The notes: generated from the sequence alone by a model not told the origin. A DNA stretch of 64,000 bases from Ornithodoros turicata (GCF_037126465.1 NW_026999318.1:2266447-2330446); one strand, 5' to 3'. Shown: positions 9,676 through 24,600, counted from the first letter of the stretch. Translations and numbers: made by a program.

Positions 9676-12600
9676 CTGCGGAAGAGCATAGAAAGCAGTA
9701 CTAAGATACTACAGTAGGCGTGGAGTGTGTAAAATACAGTGAAAACACATTTTGCAACACAAAAAATGAGCGAACAAACAGCATAGTGAGCCTGCAGCTG
9801 TGCGATTTTCATTGTCGCGCTTGAAGAATTAAGTTTCCGATCATCCATAATCCAATACCACGTTTGTGTGTTTTAAATGCTTCCAGTAGAAAGTTCTACA
9901 TTTAACAAGCATTCCGGGAACGTGAAGCTTCTTTTATTTTTTTATTTTTTCAGCGTTCGAGAAGAAAAAAAAAAGGCGTGTGTTTGTTCTCGTTTTTCAA
10001 ATATTGCCTAGAGCGTACGGTATAATGTCTCAGATGGAAATTTTAGAGACTCGTAAGCGCATCCCAAAACCAGCTGCAACAGGTCTTGCGCGTGGGATAC
10101 AGAGGGGCCTTCGAAGTGTTCAGTGAAATAACCGTCTCCAGATGGTAGAGCCGTAGCGTTGAAGGGGGCGAGAGAGGCAAAAACTAGCACAACCAAATAG
10201 ATGCAATTTTGGCAGGTAGGTTATACGGCCGGGCGAACATCCTGTAGGATAGCGTTTATGCAAGTACTCGACGACTAATTAGCTAAAATTCATTATTTAC
10301 TTATGAATTACATGTTTTATGGGAAATGCGAGATAACAGAATTGGAGCCAATCATTATTCAAATTCACCGTCCTCATTCAACACCCTGTGAAGCGAACGT
10401 ACCTAGATATAAATTTCCAGATTTTGCTATGCAAATGAGCCGAAACCAGAACTACGCCCCACTCCAGCTCAGAAAGAGCGACAGGCAATCCATGTGAGGG
10501 GGCCACATGCTTTGGAGCGATGGAACTGGTTAGAGCAGGCGCTAACCTGTTGGTCCGATAGACCGCTATCAGTCTCAGATAAGGCGAAGGTCGCGTTCCT
10601 TCTGCGCTCCAAAAGCGTGTAGTTCTCGTTTTGGCTCATTTGCATAGCGCAATTTGACAATTTTATCTTTACAAAGTACGTTTGCTTCACAGGCCGTTTT
10701 ATAAGGACTGTGTGTTTGAATAATGGCTGGCTCTAATACTTCTATCTCGCATTTCCCATAAACCATCGAATTAATAATTTAATTAATGAATTTAAGCCGA
10801 TTAGTCGTCCAATTGTTGCATACGCTGTCCTACAGGATGTTCGCCTCGCCGTATAATCCACCTGCTAATACTGAATCTATTTCGCTCTGCTAGTTTTTTC
10901 TAAAAATTCCGTAACGAACAAAAAAAAAGATAAGTGTATATTTATTACACTCGCAAGGTGGATTGCAAACCTGAAAAGGAAAGTACAATGCGAGCAACCT
11001 GTTGGCATGAAGGGCGCGACTGAGACGTCGCCGGGCAACAATGATGTATTCCTGTGCATCGCTTGTTTTCATATAACATGGGCGCACTCCCTCTCATGAC
11101 AGTTAAGGTGAATGAATAAAGTTTGGTTCACACCACTACGTTTCATAGCGTGCAGATGCGTGCCTACTGCCTACGTACGTGCCCAGACAAGCCACCCCCA
11201 AACTGTTCACACACATGTGGGCCCTGCAAGTAGCACCAAGTACGCGTCTTTCGCGACCTCCGTCCACGAAGCGGTATAGCAGGAACCTTGTGTTCACGTT
11301 TGAGCTGGCGTGACAGACACTGGTGAAAGTTCGAAGAAAATACAATGTATCCTGCATATTTTTTTTACTTACACCCACCACGCGCCAAATGTTTGCAGCC
11401 ACCATGTATGAATTCGTCTCACGCAGAGAAGACCCGCCTCAACACGCATGCGCGGAATGCGGCGATTGGTTCTTCGTTTGCGGTTCGGTGCGGGCGTCGA
11501 AAAAAAGTTCAGCTCAAGCGAACTCCTTGCGCTCTGCTGTAGAAGGCCTGGTACGCGTGTGTTGCCAACTTGCCACTGCAACCAACGTTCGCCCACGTCC
11601 GCATGCAAACGCAGTAGTGCTTAAGTGTCACAAAAGACGTATGTCTCCCGTTTGCAACAAATCGGGGGGGAGGGGGAGGAGGAGGAGGAGGAGTGTCGTT
11701 GGGAGGAACCCGAGAGGTCTGCCTGCCTGATTAGGCGGCATGTTTCTCGGGAAGGGAAAGGAGGTGGAGAGGAGGAGAGGAAAGGGTGAAGTGGAAGACC
11801 GAGCGGAATCCGCTCGGGGGGAGGATAGCTGCGTCCATGGGCCGACTTCAGGGGAACTGTGCCGGCATACGCCTATTACACATCTGAGGGAAACCCAGGA
11901 AAAACCGCAGACGGCACAGCCGGCCCGGGGATTCGAACCGCGGACCTCCCAGTCTCCAAGCGCACGCGTTACCGCTGCGCCACCGGAGCTGGTGGGGGGG
12001 AGGGGGGGCATTATAACCGAGGATTATGAGCCTGTAGTATAGCATTGTAGGGTCTCGATTAATCTACTCTCGTTTGTCGCTTGGTTCTTCAAATAGAAGT
12101 ACGTAAGTCCCTTCAAGCGATGTGAATTTCAATCAATGGATTTCCGCCATAGATTGGATAGAATGGATAGAATGGATTTCCGCCGCAATCAAGCGGTGAA
12201 TTTCAGCGAATCGCAACGTGATCATCTCATGCTGGGCCATTCCAGCCAAAACCAGCCACAGGTATAGCTCGACCCGCTTAAATTTTGCTGAAAAAAAAAT
12301 TGTGTGCATTCCTTTAGGGGTGTGTATGTAGGATATAAACTTTTTTGCTCAAGATTTTGTTTTCTTGAGCGTTGGGGGAGCCTCGAACTTGGCCCAAACA
12401 TGAAAAAGTGTTGTCCGTTCCACGCGTCCTTCTGACACATACAGACGACATTTCTGGGCTTTCTTAGATTGGTGTTAGAGGAGAAGGGTCGATCTACCTT
12501 ACCGAAGTCCATATGGAATAAGAACGAATCTGGTGACATGGTGAGAGTTTAAGAACGGAGCGCGTTTTGGGCCATCTTTACGATTAATTTTCAGCAAGTT

Positions 12601-15600
12601 AGCATTCTCGCAGGATCCCGAAATTATTTATGCTCAAACTACTGTATGGAGATTAGCTTCACGTAAAAATATGACGCTGATCTATATTCATTGTTGAACT
12701 AAGCGACTGTGAATATCCACGATTCGCAAAAAAATCACTTTTCAGGTGAGGTCGTCTAGGAAGTGAAACAAATCGTGCTATTTGCAGAACAAATCGCCTC
12801 TTGTAACATAATCAAAATCTACAGGCGTATTGTTTCTTAAACGACAAAAAATATGTTTTCCCTACCCATACTCCGCTGCAGCTCATTCGTTAGTTGAGGT
12901 CGTCTAGGAAGTAAAAAGTGATAACTCAGTCATAAGTCACCGGATTTATTCTCGTTCCATATGCTCTTTGGGAAGCTAGATGGACCCTTCCCCTCTAGCA
13001 CCAGACAAAGAAAGCGCAGAAATGTCGTCTGTATATGTGTCAGAAAGACGTGCGGAACGTACAACACTTTTTAATGTCTGGACCAAGTTCGAGGCGCCCC
13101 CAATGCTCAAGAAAGCGAAATCTCGAGAAAAGGAGTTTATATCCTACAAACACATCCATAAGGGAATGCACACAATTTTTTTCAGCGAAATCTAAGAGGG
13201 TCTAGCTACACCTCTGGCTGGTTTCGGCTGGAATGGTCCAGCTCTAAAAACCAACCGTGACTGCGTAGTGCGCTCAATAGCATTTGGAACTTATTCCTCT
13301 GCCTTCTAATTGCTGGGAACGGCGGCATACTTTCCATATACACGCTGTCTTACAAAACACGCTTACGGTACCCCACCTCGGTAAATCAAATCACGAAGAA
13401 AGGCGACATCCTCGACATCCTACGGGATTATCTACAGCTGGGGTTCCGCGTTTCCGGTTTCTATTTTTGGGCGGATTCGGCGGATGTTTTTTTATGTCTA
13501 TTCGATTTTCACGAAATCGGCTGTTTTCGATGTCTTTCTTGGCGTGTACACGGTTTACCGACAGTTATCGTCGAATAGAAATCACAATGTAATTTCCGCA
13601 CGACGGTCAATCAATATGGCGTTGTTCGCTGCGGTGGCGTTCTACGGCGAACGAAAAAGTAAACGGACATTTTTCAGAACCATGGTATTTCTGTATGGTT
13701 TTCTGATCTGCATCAACAACTTGCTGGACATGTGCAGCAATTTATCTGTGTCGTGTCCTGGAATGTCCTGTATTCCGTGTGTTTCGATTAAAACCGAATG
13801 AGGGAAAATTTACCCCGCGTATGTTTTTCGGTGTCCTTCGATTAAAACCGAAAACGCGGAACCTTACCTACAGCGTGTTACGCGGCGAAGGTATCCTTTG
13901 ACACTCTACATGTTCTCTGTAATGGCAGTCCGTGTTCTACTACCGTTGGTATGAAAGTGAGCTCTACCAGCAGCATAGCACGAGTACGTACGATCAGGAT
14001 TGCGCATCCAAGGATGCAGGCTTTGACATCAACGTCCATATCAACAGGGAACGTGACGCTGAATGTGTCCGCGTCCGTGAACGCCTCCTTGATAAGTCCT
14101 GACCACTCCTTCGCGATGACACCAATCTCTATGTCGTGCAGCGACCTAATCTGCAAACATATGGCGAGGTAAGAGTAGTGCAACGTGAAAAAACGTGGCT
14201 CCACCATTTGTAAGTGATACTAAAGCAGGTTTTGTATTATGGGCACCCTTTTTGGAGTTCTGGCCTTGCAACTCTTACACTCTTGTAGAGGAGATGGTAA
14301 CTCTTCACAGGAGTCCCGGTCCATGGCGATGTAAGGTCCCAGAGAGTCCGATGTAGTGGGGATCTCAGCTAGTTGCTGCCCTGCAAGCTTAGTCTGTAGT
14401 GCTAAGTAGCTGACGCGCGATGGTTGTGCCCAAAAAGGACATTCCATCACCATTGATCAGGACTCATGTGGTACACCGTCTAGTCTACGGCTAGTAACCA
14501 TCGTTTTGATACTGTACAGCAGAGGTGGGCACCCTCATCTCACGTATATTGAGGTGAGAGGAATTTTTTCTAGATGCACGGCTGAGGTGAGGTGAGGAAT
14601 TTTTTCACAAGGACGTTGAGGTGTGGTGAGCGAGGAAAAATGTTCTCTTCGGGAGAACGTCCAACCTTGGAAAGCATGGCACATAACTAGCCACGGTTAG
14701 TTGAGCTCTGTGTAAAGTTGAAATATGGCAGTCGTCGAGAAAGCCAGACAGCGGCGCGGTATGGACCACGCATCCCTCGATTACCGGTCGAGCGCCTTTA
14801 CCAATTCGACCACGCTGGTATCCGCGCTCCGACAACTTGCCTGTGGGCCACAATTTGACTAAGGGGGCATGCATTTACTCTCACGTTCTCTCCTACAGTT
14901 TTCTTTTCATACAGACGTTCTGACCCCCAGGCTCCATGAGGCTTGTGTTGTGTTTGTGTCTTTGTATGGGGGGGGGGGGGGTTCGAGCCTTAGAACAATT
15001 AGCACTATGCGATAAATAACATCGGGAATGGGGTTTTGACATCCGGACCTTCTACCTAGATCGGCGCCTGGTTGTATGTACAGTCGACCCCCGTTTATCC
15101 GGACGGTGCCGTTCCCGGCGAAATCGTCCGGATACCGGGGCATCCGGATAAATGAAACGGCCGAATAGAAACGTCCTACAGAGCAAGGTTAATTAAAACA
15201 CAGAAATCTCGTCAATGACAGTTACATAGTAGTGTAGGCACTCGATTCCTGCAAACTTTTGCTAATTGCATGGAGTTGAGCCACGCTGTTGCGCTGCTCG
15301 AAGAATGTCAGTGCGGACGCAAAGTGTCAATGTGGGCGCCTTGTTTCTCACTGATGTCATCGGGACCGTCTTGCTGCACATCATCGGAGGCAACAGCAGC
15401 AATCACAGCGTCATCAGTCATAGCTGCACACGCGTCATCATCCTTATCAACGTCAACATAGTCAGAAATCGCAGCATCATGTACGGCAGTCGCAGTGAGC
15501 CTCTGCATCAGGGATCGCAGCTCAGCTAGGGGAATGTCTTCATCCGCCAACGGGCCGTAAGCAGCAGGCTCTCGGGTTGGAGTTTTCCCCTCTAGAACCG

Positions 15601-18600
15601 GACAGTTGCTCGAGATATTTCCAAATGACTGGACTGGTCAACGTGACCCAACGCACAAAAAGAGGAAAGGGGGTCATCGTCCACAGTTGTCTCCCCTACG
15701 GAGGAATGTAGGTCCCTGACGTGTAACGGGAACAACCCCAACACAGCGAAAAGGGTGACGAAGCGGGGTCAGCGTCTCCTCTTACTCACCGTAGTCCGGA
15801 TAACTGAAGCTGGATTACAAGAATTTTCGACTTTCGTTCCCTGGAATTCTTGTCCGAGTCCGGAAGCTGAAGTCCGGATAAACGAGAACAAAATACATGG
15901 AGGAAAATCCGTTCCTGTGCCTTTTGTCCGGATACCGCGGGATCCGGATAAATGGAGTCCGGATAAACGGGGGTCGACTGTATCTATGTGTACATTTGGA
16001 CATATATACGAGAGGACGTGAAGGGAGTGGCTGCGTCTCCTGTTCGTTGCCCTTGTCAAGTCGCCGGTAACCTGCGTCAATGTGGCGTGATTGTTAGCTC
16101 ACTTGAATGGTGATCAACAGATGCGTTTTCAGTTCTTGCCTCTGTCTGACTTCTACGAAGAACGACTGCCATATTTATTTGGATACTCCTAAGATACCCA
16201 CCGGCTTTCCGCACCAGCGTTTACTGAACATTTCGATATACTCACGGAAAACTTCACGTCCGTGGCGCATGGCGTGCTGCAGGTGAACCATGGTCCTTGC
16301 ACTCGCATCAGTGGCTTCATTCTTCTGTCACAGATGGAGTACGACGTGCGGAAGATGGTACACTCTTCAAACACAAAACCGACCGTTTGATCCGGCGGCA
16401 CTTGCACTTCGATTTCCTGGAATACCAGGAAGGCGGTAGCTAATCATTTTTGTTTGTGCTGTCAAACCTGAGAGTCTCGTAATAATCTCTACGTTTTTCG
16501 TACTTTATACTAACGAACACCTTTCATCGTCACAGTGTTATTAATGCGTAAGCGTTAGAAGGCTCAATGTCAAAGGAAAAACGGCGGTGTCCATCTGCGT
16601 ACACGAGAAAGACATGAGACGGAAGGGGATATTATCACAGGAGCAGCTCGAACGCAAAGCAGCGAAGATGGCGAGAGACGACACGCGTGTTATGTTATCT
16701 TTAGACTCAGACTGCGTTTGCGACTCTCAGAGACTGCGACGAATCCAAATGGGCCCATCCAGATCAAGGGCTTCTCCTACATCACTGGAGCGAAACGTCC
16801 TGGAAACCGAAAGGCCGGAGTTGCCATCTACTCTAAGTATGGCATCAGTGTTACACTTCGAGAGATTCGCAGCAACGTTCACGAATACCGTGAGTCCTGT
16901 GCCGTACGCCTTCCCACAGATCTCAGCGTTGTTAGTGTGTACCTCCAGCCAGGGATTACACACAGACAAGCCCCAGTAAACCACCGATGTCCCATGGACG
17001 TCCTGGAAAGATCCCAAAGTCCTGATCCGCAAGAAATGTCCCGATGATGTAAATAAGACGTCATTCGAAACGTCCTAGCGATGTCTAGCCAGGACGTATT
17101 TTAATGATATATCACTGCGACTTCGAAATTGCGTCCCGATCGGATGTTGATTTAGAAGTAGAATACAAACATATTTTCGATCCTCATTATATTTTTGCAT
17201 CCTTATGATAACGTTCAACAGCGTGCAGCAAGAAACTAAAACAGTGACACTAATTTTTATCCGTGTTACCGAAGTGGCAACACACAAAAATTATTCATCT
17301 GAATTTACAAAGAAACTTCCGAAATGGTCTGAGCTTGGCAGATGTACCACAGTATCTAGCTTCTGTTTCCTTTTACTGTAGTGCCAATAAAGGTAGTTGG
17401 GAAGGCCGAGAAGACCTCGATATCTCTTGCAATATCTCCATGTAGAACGGAGCACACAAAACTACATCTCCAGATGTGCTTCCCTGCCGGAACGAGAAGA
17501 CATATCATCGTTGAATTGTCGCCACAATTCCTACGAGATCCAAAGACAAACCAGACAGTCAATTCGTTCATTATGTAGCCGTCAGGTACAAGTTCCTCAC
17601 TGACAGAATCAGGGTTTTTGAAGAGAAGCTATACCTTCGCGACATCATGTTCCACTATGCTGTGTGGCGAAGACCGTACCCACGGAATAAAGAAGCAATT
17701 CAATGAATTGGCTTAATGGATATGGGTTAATGCTAAACGCTGATTTCCACTTGATTTAATGTCATCCAACATGTTTTCTACACACTACACCAGTTCAAAG
17801 AATGCGAAACCAATTGAAGGAATTGGCCTAGAGTATCAATAAAACAACAATAACTTTATTTCTAAGGTTAATAATGGGGAGTTTCGTCGCTAGAGGGGAT
17901 ACCCGAGCCCACTGGCATAAGGGGCGATGAAATGTGCCCCTTCACCACAAGGGTCGAAGTCCTGACGTGTCTAAAAAGACCAAAAAAGGTCTCATCGCAG
18001 AGTGTTGATGGGCTGGATTTCACCAGGGGCCAAGCAATTTTCATAGAGAGAAAGGGTCAAATTCCAACTGACTAAGGATCTCAGAGAGCGCGGTTCGGGA
18101 AAGTTGGTAGCAAGGACAAATAAGAAGAATGTGCCCAGGTCCCCTACGGCACCGTAGTGACATCATCGGTCAGAATAGATCAGATATGCATAGAGATTCC
18201 AACTGAGCACTGCACATGCCACTTGAGGTGGCGTCTTTTAGCCATCCAGTGATGGTTTAACCCCATCAGAGCGACATCGGGTGTTTCGTGATGGGTTCCC
18301 CTGTCTAATATCTTGGCCTGCAGCGGCGATATCGGGATGCTGTTTCTTGTGACAAATTCCCCTTCCATCCCCCTACGCGTGCACCTTGCGGCTTGTGAGA
18401 AATCCTGGCGGTTGTCCAGATATTTGAAAATTCTAGGCAACCGTCGGTGCTTCCGACACCTTCAAAGTCTTGTAAATCCCGCCCGGATTGTCGGATCGAG
18501 ACCAAAATTCATGTCCGAACGGGCCTGGAATAGCTCTGTGATCGCGCAAATCACACAGGAACTGATCTGTAGTGGTTTCGAACTCGTAGGCGGAGACGCG

Positions 18601-21600
18601 TTAGTCAAAGTCGTTTTTCCAAACTTCGGGGCCCTTGTTGGAAAGAAGGTCGCCTCGGACAGGGTTCATACTTGGAGAACCCACTGTTCTCGACACGGAG
18701 CACGTGATAAAATTCACCGCGTCTCTCTAAATTTAGCAGTTCTCGAGTTAGAGGATTCCGCGTTCACACTCCTCCCAATACATGGGTCCAGTGGCTTCCC
18801 CGTCCCCACCCCCACCCCAAAAAAAGCCTTCCCGTTGCTGCCACATGGTCATGTTTGCCTTCGTTATGAAGGCAAACATGTTGCAATGCAAAGGTTGTTG
18901 CCTTCGTTCTCTGATCTTTTGCCGCCTCGTGGGTGGAGCCTATTTTGACGTCAGAGTCATCGTTGCGCCGCCCAAAAAGCCTGAATCCAAGCGGAATCCG
19001 CTTATCAGCCATCTAGTCCGCGCCATAATGATGCTTTCCGCCAGCTGGTCGACAGCTTCGTGGTCGCGCTGAATGTAATCTACGGGACTAACCGGCTTGT
19101 GACCCACAGGCGCCATTGATAAGGGGGGCTTTGTTGCCAAACAGAAAGACTTCAAGGGTGGAAGGCTTTCGAAGCAAGAAGTACGGACGTGTCTTCTCCC
19201 CTTGGAGTGTAAACAACGAACAGCATCAATATGGCGTTGGCGACCGGTTGACGACTGGATAACAATAGAGAACCACCAGGGAGGTCATTCAGCCGTGACG
19301 CCACATGACGCACTTTATGTTAGGCTCCTCCTAATGGCCAAACTCTCTCTATAAACGGCTCTGACCAGCGCTATTTCGCGGGTTAAAATTTTTCCAACTT
19401 TGTGACCTTGTATCTCTTGAACGAGATGTCCCAATTGCACAGTTTTTTCTTTCTTTTTTTTTTTTTTTTGCTGACAGTGTGGACGTTCCACCGTGGGCTA
19501 ACAAATTTTTATGGTCAAGAGAAAAGTCTAGGGGAAAAAAATCCCGAAAACGCAACAGAGAGCCCTTTTACCGCAAGTTTAGAAGGTCATGGCCGAGGTC
19601 CTGGATCTCCGACTGATGTTCTCCGCATGAGCAGAGAGATCATTCTTTGCTCTTTCATTTGACGTTAAATACATTGCTTTATCTTCAGCCATTATCCCGA
19701 AACAATGCCGTCAACACCGGAAGGGTAGGGGAAAGTTCTCATTTTCGCGGGAGTTTTTACCCAAAAAGGATATCTTCGAATTTCCCGATATTTTGTACTA
19801 ACATAGCTGAGACATAGCACTTTCAGGATATGCAATACAATGTTTGCTTATTTTGGTCCCACAGTGCGCGCAATTTTTTTTCGCACCCCTATTGGGCAGC
19901 GCTCGCAGGGGTCAAACACACGTACAAAGAGTTGACTTCTACCCCACCCCTTGTGCTATTGTTTTTTTTTCGGTGAGGGTCATGCCGAATGCCGACTATA
20001 GTATGTAATATGCACAGATCACTGTGATGTCCGCAGACAAGCAGAAGTTGGTTGCTTAGGCTTTCCCACCCGGTTAGTCCCTTCAAGGTTACGTGCTTGA
20101 AGGAAATCGGACGTGGAAACATGGCATTTGTAAATACTCCGGCTTTGCCGAACCGACGCGCGAGACGTCTGTTCTCTTATAATTTTGTCTTGTTATTTGC
20201 AGGTTTCTTCTACTTATGAACAAAGACGGAATTTGAAACACTCAGGTGATGTGCCACGATGCCGAGAGATCGCCCAATGACTAGTCGTCTGGTCTTCCTG
20301 GGAATGATAGGACATGTCCGGTCCCTTATTTCTTCAAGGTGAACTCCTTTTAGAAATATTATTTGAAGGAGTTAGCCTTCCAATGGGTGAGAAAGTCATG
20401 GCGCTGCGTGAGAAAACACGGTCTTTAGGCGTCTACGGGGTTCCCGCCGCTGTCCACATTTTAAGACAAGGGCCTTGCTTTCCTCGATGTTACTATGGAT
20501 TTCGTTTTGTCGTTGGCGTAGCGTGTACTTCTGCGCTCCCCATGGCCAGCCGTAGCCACACCAGAAGTCGACTATACTGCCCGGACTACACTCAACGACA
20601 CAAAAAGAAAACAAAAAAAACCTGGAACAAGAATTTCAGGCCGGTATCGTTGATAAGTTTAGGGCTTTTGAAGACCATCTTGAGCACCTCGGAGGCAGTC
20701 CATGTCCACGACACCGACGAAATATGTGTGAACTGCTACAACACGTTTCGACTGCAGTTTGCTGAGGCAGGGCCTTCAAGTGAACAAGATTCTCCGACTT
20801 CAAGCTCTGACGACGCTGACTTCAGTGACCCCACCGAAATTGTGCAGACTGAACAGGAGCATATCAAAGCAAGATATTGGTATGATCCCACTGAGGCACC
20901 TGTTGTAGGACGAAGTAGAAGAAAGTAGCGGATAACAAAACAAAATTACAAGATAATAGACAACGAGAGGATAGAGAGGTAGCAAGCGAGCTGGTGGTAT
21001 AGATCCATAACTTAAAACCCGAGACTAGGGGACAGAAAAACGACAAACACAGACAAGATCTCAAACACAGCTGAAAGTTTACTTAACAGCACAAACATGT
21101 AAGGGTTCAAGTGGGTGAGAATGAAGGGTGAGGAGAACATAAGAACGTCCCCAAAACCACCGGGAAGGTCAGGGAAGACTTGCTGACAGAGTTCCCAGCA
21201 GAGATAATGGACAGCGTTTCCTTCATAAGCCTTTTGTTGAGGTCACTTTCACTGGACATTACAAAGGTTTCATGCCATCTAGGCGCACAACCTCTACAGA
21301 CTTGTAGGTGTTTTACCAATTCGGAAGAACAATAGTTATTTTTTTACTTCGAGGGCATGCTCCCGCAAACGATCATTTAGGCAGCGTTTACTTTGGCCGA
21401 TATAACAAAAACCACATTCCAGAGGTATCTGATATACAATATTAGAACAGTTCACATACACAGTTCTGTGGGTTTTACACGAAGTTTCAACTTTTTCAAA
21501 AGGTATCAACTGCTCCAAACGAAGCAATAAAAAAGTCAATCAAACGACCGCTGCCGTTTCGATCAAACGGTGTTCGATCAAACGACTATCGAAGAAATGT

Positions 21601-24600
21601 CCCGCGTTCGATCAAACGGCTTTCGTTCTTGCCGAGACGATTTCTCCGGGGGACATTTTTCCCTGGGGACGGTTCTGCCTGGGGACATTTTTTCCGGGGA
21701 AGAAAATCTGGCATCTCGCGCGAGATTTGATTATATGAAACGACTTCTCCGTAATCATTCCTTCATTTGGCAACTAGCGCTCATATTCATCTCTGGAAAC
21801 CCCAATTTTGTAATTGCATCTGTGTTGCCCTTCAAGAATAGTGATTTTCCTAAAATACGCATAAATTTGGCTCACATGGTGTGCAGTTCTTCAGCTTTTC
21901 CACGACCGAATTTCACGTTTTCAGGTTTAGATTGAATTAACTGAGACCTCAGCATTCAACACAACGAAATCTGGAGCAAAAATTTACGCTTCAGAAATTC
22001 TTCTAAAAAGAAAGGAATGCATATATTATCCTGTCCCACATAATAAGGAAGCCGAACTGTACTTTTTTGCCACACTCAAACAAGAACCTGTTATGTTGTC
22101 AGGTGACCATAGTTATTATTTTTCTCCAATGTGTCCTTTTATTTTTTGTCGGATCGTTCCTCTTGGCGTTCAGAAAAAAAAAAAAAAAGAAAAGACTGTG
22201 TAGGGGATATCGCGATTCCCGCTGCGAGGCCTTGCCGCTCGACCTTCCCATATTTTTTTGGTTAGTTTCCGTGTGTCGACCCGAAGCCTTTATCGCCCTT
22301 CACCTCCTTTGTACGGTTTTGCAACCTGGTACACCAGAAGAAAAGGGGTCCCCTGTGACTGGGGTTGTCGACTGACATCATTTTTCTGAGTGGGTGTAAG
22401 GTAAAAGAAAAAGAAGGGAGAACATGGAGGAAAGGAGCCTTTCAAATATGTTACTGAAGTTTTCGGGTAAGAAGAAGTCTGTTCTACGACGGAAAATTTG
22501 AAAAGTGTTTTGCACCAACGCCTTGTAAATGAACTCAGATATTTGATAATGGTTACTTACCAGAAATATACATATCAAAATGTCATTTTTGTATGAATAA
22601 TCAAGTTATTATCAAGGTAAATTGCATGTTGTAAGAACATTTTTGGGACCCCTCATACACTCTAAATCGTTTTACACCTTAAAGGGTGTAAATCAAAATG
22701 TTCATGGCGCACACCTTTTGAGGTGTATTTTAACACCCTCATGGCAATTGGGGTATAAAGGGTGTAACGCTGAATAAAACTGCTGGGTTCGTGGCAATAT
22801 GCTGGTAACTGTGTATTCACAATTACCAGCATATTGCATATAATCACATTGAGGTTCATATCTGTATGCACATCAAGGTGATTAAATGTGTGTAAACATG
22901 CACAGCCGACAATCATGTATGGCATGGCAGCTGTGCATGGCAATGAAGCATGGCAGCTGTATATAGCCTTTAAACACTAGCATTTTAAAGATGTTGCTAG
23001 AAAAACTCGAAATTTTAAGAACGTAACCCTTTCATTAGCAAGAAGACATACATTTTATCAAATGTATATGTGGTCGCAACCCTTCATCAGAAATGCCACA
23101 TCTACTGATGGTTCCAAGGAGATACTACTTCAACATGCCCCAGAAGCAATTCAGAGTTACATTCATGACCGTGATATTCACGCAGAATCTATAGTCTATG
23201 TGAAAAGTGCAGTTGATTATGATAACACATTTGCTGTTGGCTGTGTTGTTGCAAAAGAACCTTCCGAGGAGGACTTACCCGTGTTCGTTGAGATTGCAGG
23301 CATATATGTTATTAACTCTGATACCATTTTTCTCATACAAACATTAACTGCAGTTGAGTATGATGAGCGCTGTCATGTATTTGTTCTGTCTTGCAATGAG
23401 GAGCAACGTGTTTTAAGAAATTTAAGCACTATCTCAACAGGTCTTCTAAATCTGCATATATTATCTGATGGTAGACGTGTTGTAAATCCACGCCATGCAC
23501 TTTTGTAATGTAATTTCCCTTTCCCTGTTGTTGTATATATTTACTTTTGTTCATGTGAACGAAAATAAACATACTCCCTTTATACACCCAGGCGACACAC
23601 TTATGACCATATTTCACCTGAGGGTGTAGTACACCATTGTTACACCCTCAGGAACTTCCAAAACAAAGTTGTAGGGTGTGAAAGGGGTGTGATCTTTGTT
23701 AATACACCTATTTTACACCTTTAAAGGTGTGAAACGATTTAGAGTGTATAGGACCCCGGTTAGCGAATGCTGCCCTTCTAGACGCAGGCGGGTTAACGTT
23801 GTTTTGCATTTCTCACACACAAAATATGGACTTTGTCGCAGGCAATGCTATGTACCCCGTAACTTTAATGAGCTCCCCTTCGACAGTTTTTCTTTAGAAT
23901 CGAAGTACAAACTAAAAGAAGCGTTACGGAACTTTATTATAGGATGTAGTACCTTTATATGTTCATATACTGTCAAACTCTATGCCGCTGGCTGCTTCAG
24001 GGCGAGTGCCACAAGCCTTTCGGCTCAGACGGGCCTATTTTATTGTATTTGTAGTTTGCTTTCTTGTGTAAAATTACTATTATTATTATTATGTAAGCGA
24101 GTGCAAACAAAAGGGGTGGGAATACCGTTTCGAGCACTAGATTCTGCAGACTGGCATTGTAAGCGCTGTATGTAGGCAATGTTCATAGCCTAATTTATAG
24201 CTGCTGGTAGATCCAATTGAGAGCCTCCGAGATACCGGCATCCGTACTATCCGATCACACTTGTACGTCGACAACTCGGCATACAGTAAGTATGCACTAG
24301 TAAAACAATACGAAGAGTAATTTAACATTCCATAATCAGTCAGTACAGGCGGTAGCGGCTTGTGAAAACAATAATTGTAGCATAAATATATAAGAACAAA
24401 CAAATAAAAATAAAGTTGTCATGTAGCAATAGGAGACAAGCAAAAAGACGTGAATGTCTCGAATCGAACTGCGGACCTTTCGTGGCAAAGTCTGACACTT
24501 TACCACTCGAAATAACGCAGAGGGCGCCGGCCGCCTTAAACTTGAGAGGTCAACCGTGCAAAATGGGGATTATTTCGGGAGTCGGAGGCGAACGGTGTGA

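Noticed and set aside
11136..11366. Candidate last scramblase exon starting DTLYFLRTF after TATGCAG
   Set aside because: The acceptor has no pyrimidine tract and the match is poor. The exon at 9610-9675 (DYMYFE, good acceptor, immediate short tail) fits far better and closes the reading frame.
11133..11622. Possible MITE with CACTACGTTT / CACTACTGCGTTT ends
   Set aside because: The inverted similarity is short and gapped and no target duplication is visible, so I do not list it as an element.
14765..14835. A tRNA gene on the minus strand
   Set aside because: The B-box is degraded and the arms do not pair well. It is better read as a SINE head.
18313..18948. A 211-codon plus-strand open frame
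   Set aside because: Its first part is antisense to a LINE remnant and the rest has no recognisable domain or splice context.
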